DNA of 64,000 bases from Burkholderia cepacia (GCF_029962485.1 NZ_CP073638.1:1426001-1490000); one strand, 5' to 3'. Shown: positions 29,805 to 38,140, numbered from the stretch's first letter. Numbers and translations are program-made. Notes: generated by a model from the letters alone, not told the origin.

Positions 29805-31553
29805 ATGCGCCTAGACGAAGTTGTAATCCACAATTACTGTTCGTGCTCAGCAGTTAGCGTTCCACTTTCCAGCTTCAACCCCATAATTGGATACAATAAC
29901 TCTGGAAAATCCAATATATTGCGAGCAATTAGCTGGCTGCTTCGAAAATCTGTACTTCCGACGCATGCGTTCCATGACCCCGCCACCGCCGTAATGGTCG
30001 AGGGATTGATTTCAGAAACCAACATCAACCTATTGCCCGCAAACCAACGAACTCAAATTGATCCATACGTCGTGGATGGGAAGCTAAGATTTAGACGGCG
30101 ACAGGATATTCCGAACGCCCCTGCAGCGCAGATTAGAGTTGACGTATTCAACCCAGCAACCGACCAGTGGGTTGCAAATCCAACAGGATTGGATAACGCA
30201 ATTGGCGTTCTGTTTCCCGATCCTCTTTACATTGAAGCCATGGATGATGCCGCCGACGACATCAGCCGCTTTGCCGCAAGAAACACAATAGGATTACTCT
30301 TAAAATATACACTCGATCAGATTCGCGCAAATAACGCCGCCGCCTTAAACAAGGTCCTAACCGATTTGCAGTCGGTAGGCGCCCATCTTAACGGCCCTGC
30401 TCGAATACAGGAGCTGAACACTCTTGAGGGTGACGCAACTCAGGCAATTGGTGATTTTTTCCCCGGACTTTCACTCCACCTCGATATAGAAGCACCATCC
30501 TTTGACGATCTGATCAAGGGCGCGACGATCTCATTGTCGGACACTCCTGGACTCCAGCGACCATTCACTTCGTTCGGGCATGGCGCACAGCGCACGGTCC
30601 AAATGGCTTTAATAAAGTTGTTGGCATCGCAAATCAATCAACAGGCAGCAGCCGGCTCCATTACAGTATTGCTTATCGACGAGCCGGAACTCTATTTACA
30701 CCCACAAGCCATTGAGTTGTTGCGAGAATCTCTAAAACTGCTTTCCCAACAAAATTTCCAAGTCGTCTTCTCAACTCACTCTCCATTGCTTCTAGGCATA
30801 GAAGATGTTCTCAATACGAGCATGGTCTACAAAACAGCAGCCAATGGAACCGTGGTTCGTGACAAACTGGCTAATGCTTCGAACATGATAGCCACAAATC
30901 CACATCAAGCCAGCGTAATTTTTTCGATACAACACGCCACATATTTAATGTTTTCCGAGACCGTCCTCGTAGTTGAAGGAAAGACGGAGATGATGATTCT
31001 ACCAACGCTCTACAAGGCAATCACCGGTAGAACTATAGTTCAAGACAAGGCTTGCCTAGTTAGCGGATCAAGCAGCAGTTCCATTCCTCCAATGATGCAA
31101 GTTCTTAGAGCCGTAGGCTTCGAACCCAAAGCAGTTGTCGATTTGGATTTTGTTTTTAAAGTCGGACCTCAAGCTGGTTTGATAAACAACACCGACGCGG
31201 ACTTTATTGCATGTCACGCGTGGTTCGCTGCAAATCAAGCGACAGTAAATTTCGAACTTGGCACAGACGGATTTCCGGCTAAAAAAAGCGCGGCGGGAGT
31301 AGTTGCGGCAGTCGGGCCGGAGGAGGCATTCAGGCTGATGGCTGCGGCGATGAGTACCGAGGTCACACGACTATGCGCCATCTTTCGCACTCACGGAATC
31401 TGGGTGTGGGGGCGAGGAGCAATTGAAGCTCATCTGGGCATTCAGAAGAACGACCCGGCACGCATGGCCTTCATAGGAACCATGCAGGCAAACGGGAACG
31501 CCAGTCATGCGGCACATGAGCAAGATCTTATCGATTTCGCAGCGTGGGTTTGA
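29805..31553 (+). CDS. OLD-family ATP-dependent nuclease (ATPase + TOPRIM)
   Basis: A 582-residue protein with an ABC/SMC-like ATPase followed by a TOPRIM nuclease domain. Walker A is GYNNSGKS (29-36), Walker B LLIDEPELYLHP (near 290), and FSTHSPLL gives the H-loop. The TOPRIM acid is in VVEGKTEM (near 389-395) and the metal-binding D-x-D in VVDLDF (near 446). Old-type proteins of P2 and related elements block other phages; that role here is inferred. Codon use is far more A/T-rich than that of the neighbours. No UvrD-like helicase partner follows, so it is not a Gabija pair. GAGGA six bases before the ATG supports the start. Confidence 0.9.
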   Translation: MRLDEVVIHNYCSCSAVSVPLSSFNPIIGYNNSGKSNILRAISWLLRKSVLPTHAFHDPATAVMVEGLISETNINLLPANQRTQIDPYVVDGKLRFRRRQDIPNAPAAQIRVDVFNPATDQWVANPTGLDNAIGVLFPDPLYIEAMDDAADDISRFAARNTIGLLLKYTLDQIRANNAAALNKVLTDLQSVGAHLNGPARIQELNTLEGDATQAIGDFFPGLSLHLDIEAPSFDDLIKGATISLSDTPGLQRPFTSFGHGAQRTVQMALIKLLASQINQQAAAGSITVLLIDEPELYLHPQAIELLRESLKLLSQQNFQVVFSTHSPLLLGIEDVLNTSMVYKTAANGTVVRDKLANASNMIATNPHQASVIFSIQHATYLMFSETVLVVEGKTEMMILPTLYKAITGRTIVQDKACLVSGSSSSSIPPMMQVLRAVGFEPKAVVDLDFVFKVGPQAGLINNTDADFIACHAWFAANQATVNFELGTDGFPAKKSAAGVVAAVGPEEAFRLMAAAMSTEVTRLCAIFRTHGIWVWGRGAIEAHLGIQKNDPARMAFIGTMQANGNASHAAHEQDLIDFAAWV

Positions 31554-31858
31554 AGTGGAGATAGGCGATCGACGGGGCACAATAAAACTGCCTCGTCGAT
31601 CCGACGCATCGATTTGCATCATCGCGCATCAAAACGCATGATTCCCGCGCACCGGGAAACGCCCAGAACTCCACACCACCGGGGCCGCCGAGCCGGTCGG
31701 TCTAGTGCACAAAAAGCGGCCCCCCAAGCGAAGCCCGCAGGCAGGGGACCGCTCGGCGGTGCAAGGGGAGTCGTTTTCAGCGTGTAGGAAAACGGCGACG
31801 CGACGCGAAAAAATCTGCGGCTACGATCGGAATGCTCGACAACTTATTGGAAACAGAA
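31554..31858. other. Island intergenic region with a minus-strand hairpin
   Basis: About 300 bases between the nuclease and the small zinc-ribbon gene. The base composition turns GC-rich again. A stem at 31715-31753 (AGCGGTCCCC with GGGGGCCGCT, followed on the minus strand by TTTTTGTGC) looks like a terminator facing the nuclease gene, though no minus-strand gene precedes it now. No reading frame is supported. Confidence 0.5.
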
Positions 31859-32095
31859 ATGGCAAAACCCATCCAACGTCGCCCCGAGTATGTCACCTGC
31901 CGAAACCACGACTGCGGCCGGTTACTGAAGCTCGCCGACTACCGCTCCTACTCTGACGCAACCACGAATTGTCATTACGTCCCGGATCCGCGACTCGCCG
32001 GAGACCGTGTAATTTGCAGCACGTGCGGGCATTACACCGAGTTTTACGACCCCGCCGAGGACCGGCGAAGCACCGTCCATGCTGAGACTGCATAA
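31859..32095 (+). CDS. Small zinc-ribbon-like protein, mobile-element type
   Basis: A 78-residue hypothetical protein (87 if an ATG at 31832 is used). Two cysteine clusters, VTCRNHDCGR (C-x5-C) and VICSTCGHYTEF (C-x2-C), with nearby His suggest a treble-clef or zinc-ribbon fold. It begins MAKPIQRRPEYV. Small proteins of this kind are usual in P2-like prophages of Burkholderia, but I cannot name a family. It lies in the island between the OLD nuclease and amn, with weak ribosome-site sequence GGAAA for the chosen start. Confidence 0.55.
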   Translation: MAKPIQRRPEYVTCRNHDCGRLLKLADYRSYSDATTNCHYVPDPRLAGDRVICSTCGHYTEFYDPAEDRRSTVHAETA

Positions 32096-32411
32096 TCAAG
32101 GCGCATAAAAGTGCATAGAGGAATCGGGCCGCCGGTCTCCGCGCGGCCCGCACCGGGCGGCCTCAAGCGCCTGGCGCATGAGTGCATAAAAACCGTTCAT
32201 TTTTGCGGGCAGGTGGGACGGGGTCACAACTGCGCGTGCCGGGCCTGTGTGAGCCTCACCAGGGCCAGACCCGCCACGTCTAGGCTGCATGCGCGTCAGC
32301 AGCCCCTCCACGCGCATGCCGCATGTCAGCGAAACTGCGGCGCGCATCCGCGCGGCCGGCCACTCTGAGGGTGCGGGAACCTGCCACGGCCATGCACGGG
32401 CGTGGGTGAAA

Positions 32412-32444
32412 AAAGCCGCCGGCACCGAAGTGCCTGGCGGCTTT
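32412..32444. terminator. Hairpin in the island right end
   Basis: AAAGCCGCC pairs with GGCGGCTTT, with an inner GGCAC-CGAA-GTGCC stem. It is preceded by AAAA, so it would act best as a terminator for minus-strand transcripts (amn side); no plus-strand gene needs it except the small zinc-ribbon gene. Confidence 0.6.
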
Positions 32445-32538
32445 CGGCTACCGGCCGACTGCTCATTTTCGCAGCGGGCGCGGGCGCTTAGGAAACAGGT
32501 ATTCCGGCCGGTAGACACCGACGCTCATGTTAGACACA

Positions 32539-32567
32539 AAGGCTCCCCAGCCGAACCAGGGAGCCTT
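32539..32567 (-). terminator. Probable amn terminator
   Basis: A perfect 9-bp stem (AAGGCTCCC / GGGAGCCTT) with an 11-base loop, 17 bases past the amn stop, with TTTGTG on its minus-strand 3' side. It lies inside the inserted DNA, so the element would have supplied the terminator of amn. Confidence 0.6.
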
Positions 32568-32582
32568 ATACAACAAGGACTT

Positions 32583-32621
32583 ATTACTGAAACGCCACTT
32601 CCGCAAAGCTTCGCAGCTTGC
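32583..32621 (-). repeat. amn 3' end, partner of the distal att-like copy
   Basis: The last 39 bases in and around the amn stop, matching 29052-29090 at 34 of 39 positions. This is the island's right boundary. Confidence 0.75.
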
Positions 32622-34110
32622 GGCTATGCAGCTTGTCGAGCCCGTTGGTACGCAGGATCTCCATCGCCTTCACGCCGATCTGCAGATGCTGGTCGACCTG
32701 CCCGCGATAGAACGTGTCGGCCATGCCCGGCAGCTTCAGCTCGCCGTGCAGCGGCTTGTCCGATACGCACAACAGCGTGCCGTACGGCACGCGAAAGCGG
32801 AAGCCGTTCGCGGCGATCGTCGCGCTTTCCATGTCGAGCGCGACCGCACGGCTCTGCGACAACCGCTGCACGGGCTCGCGATGATCGCGCAGTTCCCAGT
32901 TGCGGTTGTCGACGCTTGCGACCGTGCCCGTGCGCATCACGCGCTTCAGTTCCACGCCCTCCAGCCGCGTGACGTCGGCCACCCCGCGTTCGAGCGCGAG
33001 CTGCACTTCGGCCAGCGCCGGAATCGGCACCCACAGCGGCAGGTCGTCGTCGAGCACGTGATCCTCGCGCACGTAGCCGTGCGCGAGCACGTAGTCGCCG
33101 AGACGCTGCGTGTTGCGCAGCCCCGCGCAGTGGCCGAGCATCACCCACGCGTGCGGACGCAGCACCGCGATGTGATCGGTGATCGTCTTCGCGTTCGACG
33201 GACCGACGCCGATGTTGACCATCGTGATCCCGCTGCCGTCCGCGCGCTTCAGGTGATACGCGGGCATCTGCGGCAGGCGCGGCGGCGCGGCGCCCTCGGC
33301 CGGCTCGCTGCCGAGGTTCGCGTTGTACGTGACGACATCGCCCGGCTCGACGAACGAGCTGTACTGGCTGCGATATGCGCGCACCTCGGGATCGTCGCTC
33401 TCCGTCATCACCGTGCGGCCCAGCTTCACGAACTCGTCGATGTAGAACTGGTAGTTCGTGTAGAGCACGTAGTTCTGGAAATGCGTGGGCGACGTCGCCG
33501 TGTAATGGCGCAGCCGGTGCAGCGAGAAGTCGACACGCGCGGCCGTGAACAGCGCAAGCGGGTGCGGCTCGCCCGGCGCCGGCTCGAACGTGCCGTTGAC
33601 GATGCGGTCGTCGAGATACGACAGGTCGGGCGTGTCGAAGATGTCGCGCATCGCGAGCAGGCGGTCGCGGTCGAGCTCGCCCTCGAGATGGATGCCTTCC
33701 GGAAACGCGAAATGAATCGGGATCGGCTGCGATGACACGCCGATCTCGATCTTGACATGGTGGTTCTTCGCCAGCAGGCGCAGCTGCTCACGATAGTAGT
33801 TCGCGAAGAGGTCGGGACGCGTGACCGTCGTCTCGAACACGCCGGGGCCGGCGACGAAACCGTACGAGCGGCGCGAATCGACGTGCGTGTTGACATCGGT
33901 GCGGATCCGCACGAACGGATAGCACGCGCGCACGTGCTCGGTTATCGGTTCGTGGCGGCGATAGCGCGCGAACGCGTCGCGCAGGAACCCCGTATTCGTG
34001 TCGTAAATGGCGGACAGCCGCGCAACGGCGGCGATCGGATCGTCGAAAGCCTCGACCGACGGGCTTTCGGGCGACAGCACTCGGTGCCGGCGGCTCAAAT
34101 CGTTCTTCAT
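32584..34110 (-). CDS. amn: AMP nucleosidase
   Basis: Hydrolyses AMP to adenine and ribose 5-phosphate, controlling adenylate pools. The 508-residue protein has the AMN N-terminal domain (about 20-180) and a nucleoside-phosphorylase-like catalytic domain (about 260-480, with MVNIGVGPSNAKTITDHIAVLRPHAWVMLGHCAG). The ATG at 34110 has GAGG eight bases upstream; the ATG two codons earlier is too close to that site, and a much longer open frame to 34731 has no homology. The last 13 codons are the target of the island: the element's edge lies at the stop codon and keeps the C-terminus intact. Confidence 0.95.
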   Translation of the reverse strand: MKNDLSRRHRVLSPESPSVEAFDDPIAAVARLSAIYDTNTGFLRDAFARYRRHEPITEHVRACYPFVRIRTDVNTHVDSRRSYGFVAGPGVFETTVTRPDLFANYYREQLRLLAKNHHVKIEIGVSSQPIPIHFAFPEGIHLEGELDRDRLLAMRDIFDTPDLSYLDDRIVNGTFEPAPGEPHPLALFTAARVDFSLHRLRHYTATSPTHFQNYVLYTNYQFYIDEFVKLGRTVMTESDDPEVRAYRSQYSSFVEPGDVVTYNANLGSEPAEGAAPPRLPQMPAYHLKRADGSGITMVNIGVGPSNAKTITDHIAVLRPHAWVMLGHCAGLRNTQRLGDYVLAHGYVREDHVLDDDLPLWVPIPALAEVQLALERGVADVTRLEGVELKRVMRTGTVASVDNRNWELRDHREPVQRLSQSRAVALDMESATIAANGFRFRVPYGTLLCVSDKPLHGELKLPGMADTFYRGQVDQHLQIGVKAMEILRTNGLDKLHSRKLRSFAEVAFQ

Positions 34111-34239
34111 TTTCATCACCTCGTCTGATCGAACGACATTACCACGGAACCCGGTCACGCTTATGGCCGCCCCTGCGCACGCGAGGGCCGGATGGCGCGC
34201 AGTATTTGCTAAAATCGGTAGGTTCACTGGAGACTCATC

Positions 34240-34635
34240 ATGAAGCCGCTCATTCTCGTCGTCGCTGCCGCCGCGTTTGCCGCCGCCAGCGCCGCTTACG
34301 CCGCCGGCGGCACGCCTGACGCCGACGCGCAGGCCCGGGCCGAGGCCAACGAGGCCGCCGGCCTGCCCGATCTCCGCAAGATCAACCGGCCGGGTGCCGA
34401 AGTCACGTCGAAAGTGGACTTCGCGGACATCCGCCGCACGCCGAGCTTCCACGAAAAGAGCAAGAACGGCACCGAGGTCACCGAGTACCGCGACCGCGGC
34501 AAGCCGGTCGAGATCGACGTGAAGTCGAATTTCGGCACGCGCTACCAGATGAGCTCGACGCCCGATACGTCGCCGAAGCCGCACGACGCGGGCATCCCGA
34601 TCACGCGCCTGCCGTCGCTGAACCTGCGCTACTGA
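34240..34635 (+). CDS. Exported DUF2782-like protein
   Basis: A 131-residue protein with a signal peptide (residues 1-22, ending AAYAAG). The C-terminal half has EVTEYRDRGKPVEIDVKSN and GTRYQM, which resemble the DUF2782 core (a short beta-rich domain of unknown function). DUF2782 genes often sit next to thrB in proteobacteria, and here the homoserine kinase gene follows by 101 bases. A TAAAAT box at 34210-34215 and GGAG before the ATG support expression. Confidence 0.7.
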   Translation: MKPLILVVAAAAFAAASAAYAAGGTPDADAQARAEANEAAGLPDLRKINRPGAEVTSKVDFADIRRTPSFHEKSKNGTEVTEYRDRGKPVEIDVKSNFGTRYQMSSTPDTSPKPHDAGIPITRLPSLNLRY

Positions 34636-34736
34636 TTCCGTGGCCCGCCGCGTCGTTCGCGGTGCGCCGCCTCCCTTCACCTGCTGTCGCGACGCACGCC
34701 GCCCGCGTGCCGACACCCTGACCTGACGCATCCCGC

Positions 34737-35735
34737 ATGGCCGTTTTCACTGCTGTTTCCGACTCCGATCTCGCGCAATGGATGCGCCACTACGAACTGG
34801 GCGACGTGCTTGCGTTCCGCGGCATTCCGTCCGGTATCGAAAACAGCAATTTCTTCCTGACGACGACGCGCGGCGAGTACGTCCTCACGATCTTCGAAAA
34901 GCTGTCGGCGCAAGAGTTGCCGTTCTACCTCGACCTGATGCGCCATCTGGCCGGCCACGGCGTACCGGTGCCGGATCCGATTCCGCGTGACGACGGCGCC
35001 TTGTTCGGCGAGTTGCACGGCAAGCCGGCCGCGATCGTCACGAAGCTCGACGGTGCGGCCGAGCTCGCGCCGGGGGTCGAACACTGCATCGAGGTCGGGC
35101 AGATGCTCGCGCGCCTGCACCTTGCAGGGCGCGACTACGCGAACACCCAGCCGAACTTGCGCAGCCTGCCGTGGTGGCGGGAGAACGTGCCGGCGATCGT
35201 GCCGTTCATCACCGACGCGCAACGCACACTGCTGGAAGGCGAGCTCGCGCACCAGGCGGCCTTCTTCGCGTCGGACGACTACGCGGCGCTGCCGGCCGGG
35301 CCGTGCCATTGCGACCTGTTCCGCGACAACGTGCTGTTCGCGCACGCGGCGCCCGACACCGGCCACGACGTACGGCTCGGCGGCTTCTTCGACTTCTATT
35401 TCGCCGGCTGCGACAAGTGGCTGTTCGACGTCGCGGTGACGGTCAACGACTGGTGCGTCGACCTCGCGACCGGTGTGCTCGACGTCGCGCGCGCCGATGC
35501 GCTGCTGCGCGCGTACCAGACCGTACGGCCGTTCACGGCCGAGGAGCGCCGCCACTGGAGCGACATGCTGCGCGCGGGCGCGTACCGCTTCTGGGTGTCG
35601 CGCCTGTACGACTTCTACCTGCCGCGTGCGGCCGAAATGCTCAAGCCGCACGACCCCGGCCATTTCGAACGCATCCTGCGCGAGCGTATCGCGCATACGC
35701 CCGCGCTTCCCGAGATCCAAACCGCATGCAACTGA
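34737..35735 (+). CDS. thrB: Homoserine kinase (ThrB, aminoglycoside-kinase-like type)
   Basis: Phosphorylates L-homoserine on the threonine pathway. At 332 residues it belongs to the APH/choline-kinase fold ([23 protein letters not shown]-terminus), not the GHMP-kinase type of enteric bacteria. The catalytic loop is [13 protein letters not shown] (about 193-205) and the metal-binding [17 protein letters not shown] follows. Its last ten bases overlap the next gene, so the two are translated together. Confidence 0.94.
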   Translation: MAVFTAVSDSDLAQWMRHYELGDVLAFRGIPSGIENSNFFLTTTRGEYVLTIFEKLSAQELPFYLDLMRHLAGHGVPVPDPIPRDDGALFGELHGKPAAIVTKLDGAAELAPGVEHCIEVGQMLARLHLAGRDYANTQPNLRSLPWWRENVPAIVPFITDAQRTLLEGELAHQAAFFASDDYAALPAGPCHCDLFRDNVLFAHAAPDTGHDVRLGGFFDFYFAGCDKWLFDVAVTVNDWCVDLATGVLDVARADALLRAYQTVRPFTAEERRHWSDMLRAGAYRFWVSRLYDFYLPRAAEMLKPHDPGHFERILRERIAHTPALPEIQTACN

Positions 35736-36535
35736 TCGAAGTGCCCGCCAAAACGGGCTATGTCTGGTTCCGTCAAGGCGTCTGGCTGTTCCGCCGGAAC
35801 CCGCTCGCGTTCATCACGCTGTTCTTCACGTACCTGTTGGCGATCACGCTGGTGTCGATGGTGCCCGTGATCGGCTCGGCGCTGCCGCTGGTGTTCATTC
35901 CCGGCATCGCGGTCGGCTTCATGGCCGCGTGCCGCGACACGGTGGCCGGCAAGCCCGTGATGCCGACGATCCTCGTCGACGGCTTCCGCTCGTACGGCAC
36001 CGTCGCGACCCACCGGCTGCTGGTGCTCGGCGTGATCTACGTCGCGTCGATGGTGCTGGTGTTCGCGGCTTCGTCGTTCGTCGACGGCGGCGCGCTGTTC
36101 CACGTGATGATGGGCGCGGCCGACGAAGCGAGCACGACGCCGGAAGCACTGGCCGCGCAAGGCACGCTCGGTGCGCTGTTCTTCGCGACGCTGCTGTACC
36201 TGCCGGTCGCGATGCTGTTCTGGTTCGCGCCGGTGCTGGTCGCGTGGCATGACGTGCCGCCTGCAAAGGCGCTGTTCTTCAGCGTCGTCAGCTGCTGGCG
36301 CAATCGCGGCGCCTTCGTCGTGTACGGCGTGCTGTGGTTCGCCGTCGCGCTCGGCACGTCGCTCGCGCTGTCGCTGCTGCTGCAGGCGCTCGGCGCCGGC
36401 GCGTATGCGCTGACCATCATGATGCCGGTGACGATCATCATCGTCACGATGCTGTACTGCTCGTTCTACGCGACCTATCGCGGCTGCTTCGGCGTACAGG
36501 AACCGGGCGCGCCGACGACCACGTCCGGCCGCTAA
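35726..36535 (+). CDS. BPSS1780-family integral membrane protein
   Basis: A 269-residue membrane protein that I recognise as the BPSS1780 family, of unknown function. About six hydrophobic segments are evident, in two blocks: one at about 25-75, the others between 100 and 255. The cytoplasmic N-terminus reads [22 protein letters not shown]. The start overlaps the thrB stop by ten bases. No transport or catalytic motif is visible. Confidence 0.85.
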   Translation: MQLIEVPAKTGYVWFRQGVWLFRRNPLAFITLFFTYLLAITLVSMVPVIGSALPLVFIPGIAVGFMAACRDTVAGKPVMPTILVDGFRSYGTVATHRLLVLGVIYVASMVLVFAASSFVDGGALFHVMMGAADEASTTPEALAAQGTLGALFFATLLYLPVAMLFWFAPVLVAWHDVPPAKALFFSVVSCWRNRGAFVVYGVLWFAVALGTSLALSLLLQALGAGAYALTIMMPVTIIIVTMLYCSFYATYRGCFGVQEPGAPTTTSGR

Positions 36536-36689
36536 CCCCCTCCGGCCGGCGCGCGTCGCCGGCCGTCACGCCGTTCACCGCGCCGGGTGTCCTTCCGGCG
36601 CACTTCTGATCTTCCCCCCTTTTTCCGCGTCGATCACCGGCAACCCTCGCCGGGCGCCCCTGTTCAACCCGATCTTTTGCGCGCAAAAT

Positions 36690-36713
36690 AATTTGCGTAC
36701 AAATTGTTCGCGC
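36690..36713. promoter_or_regulatory. OhrR-type operator upstream of ohrR
   Basis: AATTTGCGTACAAATTGTTC plus GCGC, in front of the ohrR start (36735). It shares ATTTGC-N2-AC-N-AAT-N2-TT-N-G-N-GC with the site upstream of ohr at 37241-37264. Two copies flanking the regulator and its target point to OhrR binding and autoregulation. Confidence 0.65.
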
Positions 36714-36734
36714 GTCCGTCGCGCCACCCGAATC

Positions 36735-37187
36735 ATGGACCGCCCACCCGCACTGCCCCAGACGCTCGATGAGCAACTGTGCTTCGCGCTCTACTCGACT
36801 TCGCACGCGATGACGAAGGCGTACAAGCCGCTGCTCGACAAGCTGTCGCTGACCTATCCCCAATATCTCGCGATGCTCGTGCTGTGGGAGCGCGACGACA
36901 TCGCGGTGAAGGACATCGCCGCGCGGCTCGATCTCGATCCGGCCACCGTCACACCGCTGCTCAAGCGACTCGAGGCGCTCGGTTACGTCGAACGCGTGCG
37001 CAGCTCGGCCGACGAACGCGTCGTGAACGTGCGCGTGACGCCGGAAGGCCGCGCACTGAAGGATCGCGCGCGCTCGGTACCCGCCGATCTCTTTTGCGCG
37101 ATGCAGCAGACGCCCGACTTCCTGATCAGGCTGCGCGCCGATCTCCAGCAATTGCGCACCGCGCTGTCGGCCGCCAACGAACGCTGA
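36735..37187 (+). CDS. ohrR: Organic-peroxide sensor, MarR family (OhrR)
   Basis: A 150-residue MarR-type repressor that senses organic hydroperoxides. The reactive cysteine is C16 in QLCFALYSTSHAMTKAYKPL; a second cysteine in DLFCAMQQ (about 125) makes it the two-Cys type, as in Xanthomonas. The wing and recognition helix are in LDLDPATVTPLLKRLEALGYVER. It is followed by ohr (153-base gap), and both promoters carry the same operator sequence. The start MDRPPALPQ is preferred to one 14 codons upstream, which would lie over the operator. Confidence 0.95.
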   Translation: MDRPPALPQTLDEQLCFALYSTSHAMTKAYKPLLDKLSLTYPQYLAMLVLWERDDIAVKDIAARLDLDPATVTPLLKRLEALGYVERVRSSADERVVNVRVTPEGRALKDRARSVPADLFCAMQQTPDFLIRLRADLQQLRTALSAANER

Positions 37188-37240
37188 CACGCGAGCGCCG
37201 ACCACTCGGCCCGGCACTGCCGGGTTTTTCTTCAAAATTT

Positions 37241-37272
37241 CATTTGCACACTAATGATTTGTGCTCTATATT
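37241..37272 (+). promoter_or_regulatory. ohr promoter with overlapping OhrR operator
   Basis: TTGCAC (37244-37249), a 17-base spacer and TATATT (37267-37272) form a good sigma-70 promoter 69 bases upstream of ohr. The operator 37241-37264, with GCACA-N9-TGTGC arms, covers the -35 and spacer, so a bound repressor would exclude polymerase. Confidence 0.75.
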
Positions 37273-37340
37273 TCCTTCGTGGCCGGCGACATCCCGTTTG
37301 ACCGGACCGCTTTTCCCCTTTTCCCGACAGGAGCTGCACG

Positions 37341-37760
37341 ATGAACATTCTGTACAAGACCAGCGCCACGAGCACGGGCGGCCGCGACGGCCGCGCAGTA
37401 TCCGCCGACAACAAGCTGGAAGTGAAGCTGGCCGCGCCGCGCGAACTCGGCGGCACGGGTGCGGAAGGCACGAATCCGGAGCAACTGTTTGCCGCAGGTT
37501 ACTCGGCCTGTTTCTTGAGCGCGATGAAATTCGTCGCCGGCCAGAACAAGCAGGCGCTGCCGGCCGATACGCAGGTCACGGCGGAAGTGGGCATCGGCCC
37601 GAACGACGCAGGCGGCTTCGGGCTCGACGTCGAGCTGCGCGTGTCGCTGCCCGGGTTCGACAAGGCCGACGCGCAGGCGCTGGTCGAAAAGGCCCACCAC
37701 GTGTGCCCGTATTCGAACGCGACGCGCAACAACGTGCCGGTGCGCCTGACGGTCGTCTGA
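37341..37760 (+). CDS. ohr: Organic hydroperoxide resistance protein Ohr (OsmC family)
   Basis: Thiol peroxidase that reduces organic and lipid hydroperoxides in the cytoplasm. The 139-residue protein has both catalytic cysteines: C57 in GYSACFLSAMKF and C122 in HHVCPYSNATR, plus the conserved active-site Arg near residue 17. AGGAGC lies before the ATG. It is regulated by OhrR from the gene upstream and ends at a long stem-loop. Confidence 0.97.
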   Translation: MNILYKTSATSTGGRDGRAVSADNKLEVKLAAPRELGGTGAEGTNPEQLFAAGYSACFLSAMKFVAGQNKQALPADTQVTAEVGIGPNDAGGFGLDVELRVSLPGFDKADAQALVEKAHHVCPYSNATRNNVPVRLTVV

Positions 37761-37784
37761 CGCGACGCTGGAGCGCACATGCAA

Positions 37785-37823
37785 AAAGGGCGCGTGCGGC
37801 ATGTAGCCGCACGCGCCCTTTTG
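37785..37823. terminator. Bidirectional terminator between ohr and the DUF3563 gene
   Basis: A 17-bp perfect stem (AAAAGGGCGCGTGCGGC / GCCGCACGCGCCCTTTT) with a five-base loop; A and T runs at the stem ends let it serve both convergent genes. Confidence 0.9.
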
Positions 37824-37867
37824 CGCGATTCGTCGAAACGGCGGGCCAGCGCGCCCGCCTGCGCTGC

Positions 37868-38044
37868 TTAGCGCGAGCCGATCGAGTACGGGCGGTTCAT
37901 CGCCGCTTCGCGATCGATCTTGCGCATGCGGAATTCGAGATCGTAAATGTCGGTGGCATCGGCCAGGTACGCCTCGGCGCGCTCTTTCGAGGCCTTTTCA
38001 GCGTTCTTGGTCAGCATCAGGAAGAGGTGGCTCAGCAGGTACAT
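37868..38044 (-). CDS. DUF3563 family small protein (58 residues)
   Basis: A 58-residue protein missed by most length cut-offs. It starts MYLLSHLFLMLTKNAEKASK and continues with the DUF3563 core EAYLADATDIYDLEFRMRKID, ending SIGSR. DUF3563 proteins are short, charged, largely helical and common in Burkholderia, with no known function. The gene has its own TATAAT box on the minus strand (38090-38095) inside a perfect palindrome, and shares a terminator with ohr. Confidence 0.8.
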   Translation of the reverse strand: MYLLSHLFLMLTKNAEKASKERAEAYLADATDIYDLEFRMRKIDREAAMNRPYSIGSR

Positions 38045-38076
38045 GTTCGATCTCGCAATCCAAAGGTTCTTTGACT

Positions 38077-38106
38077 AGGGTTTTCCCGAATTATAGGGAA
38101 AACCCT
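38077..38106 (-). promoter_or_regulatory. Palindrome around the -10 box of the DUF3563 gene
   Basis: AGGGTTTTCCC and GGGAAAACCCT are perfect 11-base arms around an 8-base centre. On the minus strand the TATAAT at 38090-38095 lies in the centre, 46 bases before the start codon. A dimeric regulator bound here would block the promoter. No good -35 was found. Confidence 0.6.
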
Positions 38107-38140
38107 AAGCTTTGGCTAGCACTGATCGGATGGTGCGTCG

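Larger units (their letters stand above)
32096..32583. other. Right end of the island: hairpins, no gene supported
   Basis: About 490 bases with no convincing reading frame. Two strong hairpins stand out: 32412-32444 (AAAGCCGCC / GGCGGCTTT with an inner GGCAC/GTGCC stem) and 32539-32567 next to amn. The layout, small gene plus terminator-rich non-coding DNA against an attachment site, resembles a prophage end. Confidence 0.5.

Noticed and set aside
29513..29833. A 106-codon minus-strand frame upstream of the OLD nuclease gene
   Set aside because: Overlaps the nuclease start, has no ribosome site and no recognisable sequence; I considered a divergent regulator but found no HTH.
29805..31553. 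Gabija or PARIS two-gene system around the OLD protein
   Set aside because: Neither a UvrD-like helicase nor a second partner protein is adjacent; the only other island gene encodes a small zinc-ribbon protein.
34111..34731. N-terminal extension of amn to 715 residues
   Set aside because: The added part lies antisense to the DUF2782-like gene and lacks homology; the good GAGG site fixes the start at 34110.
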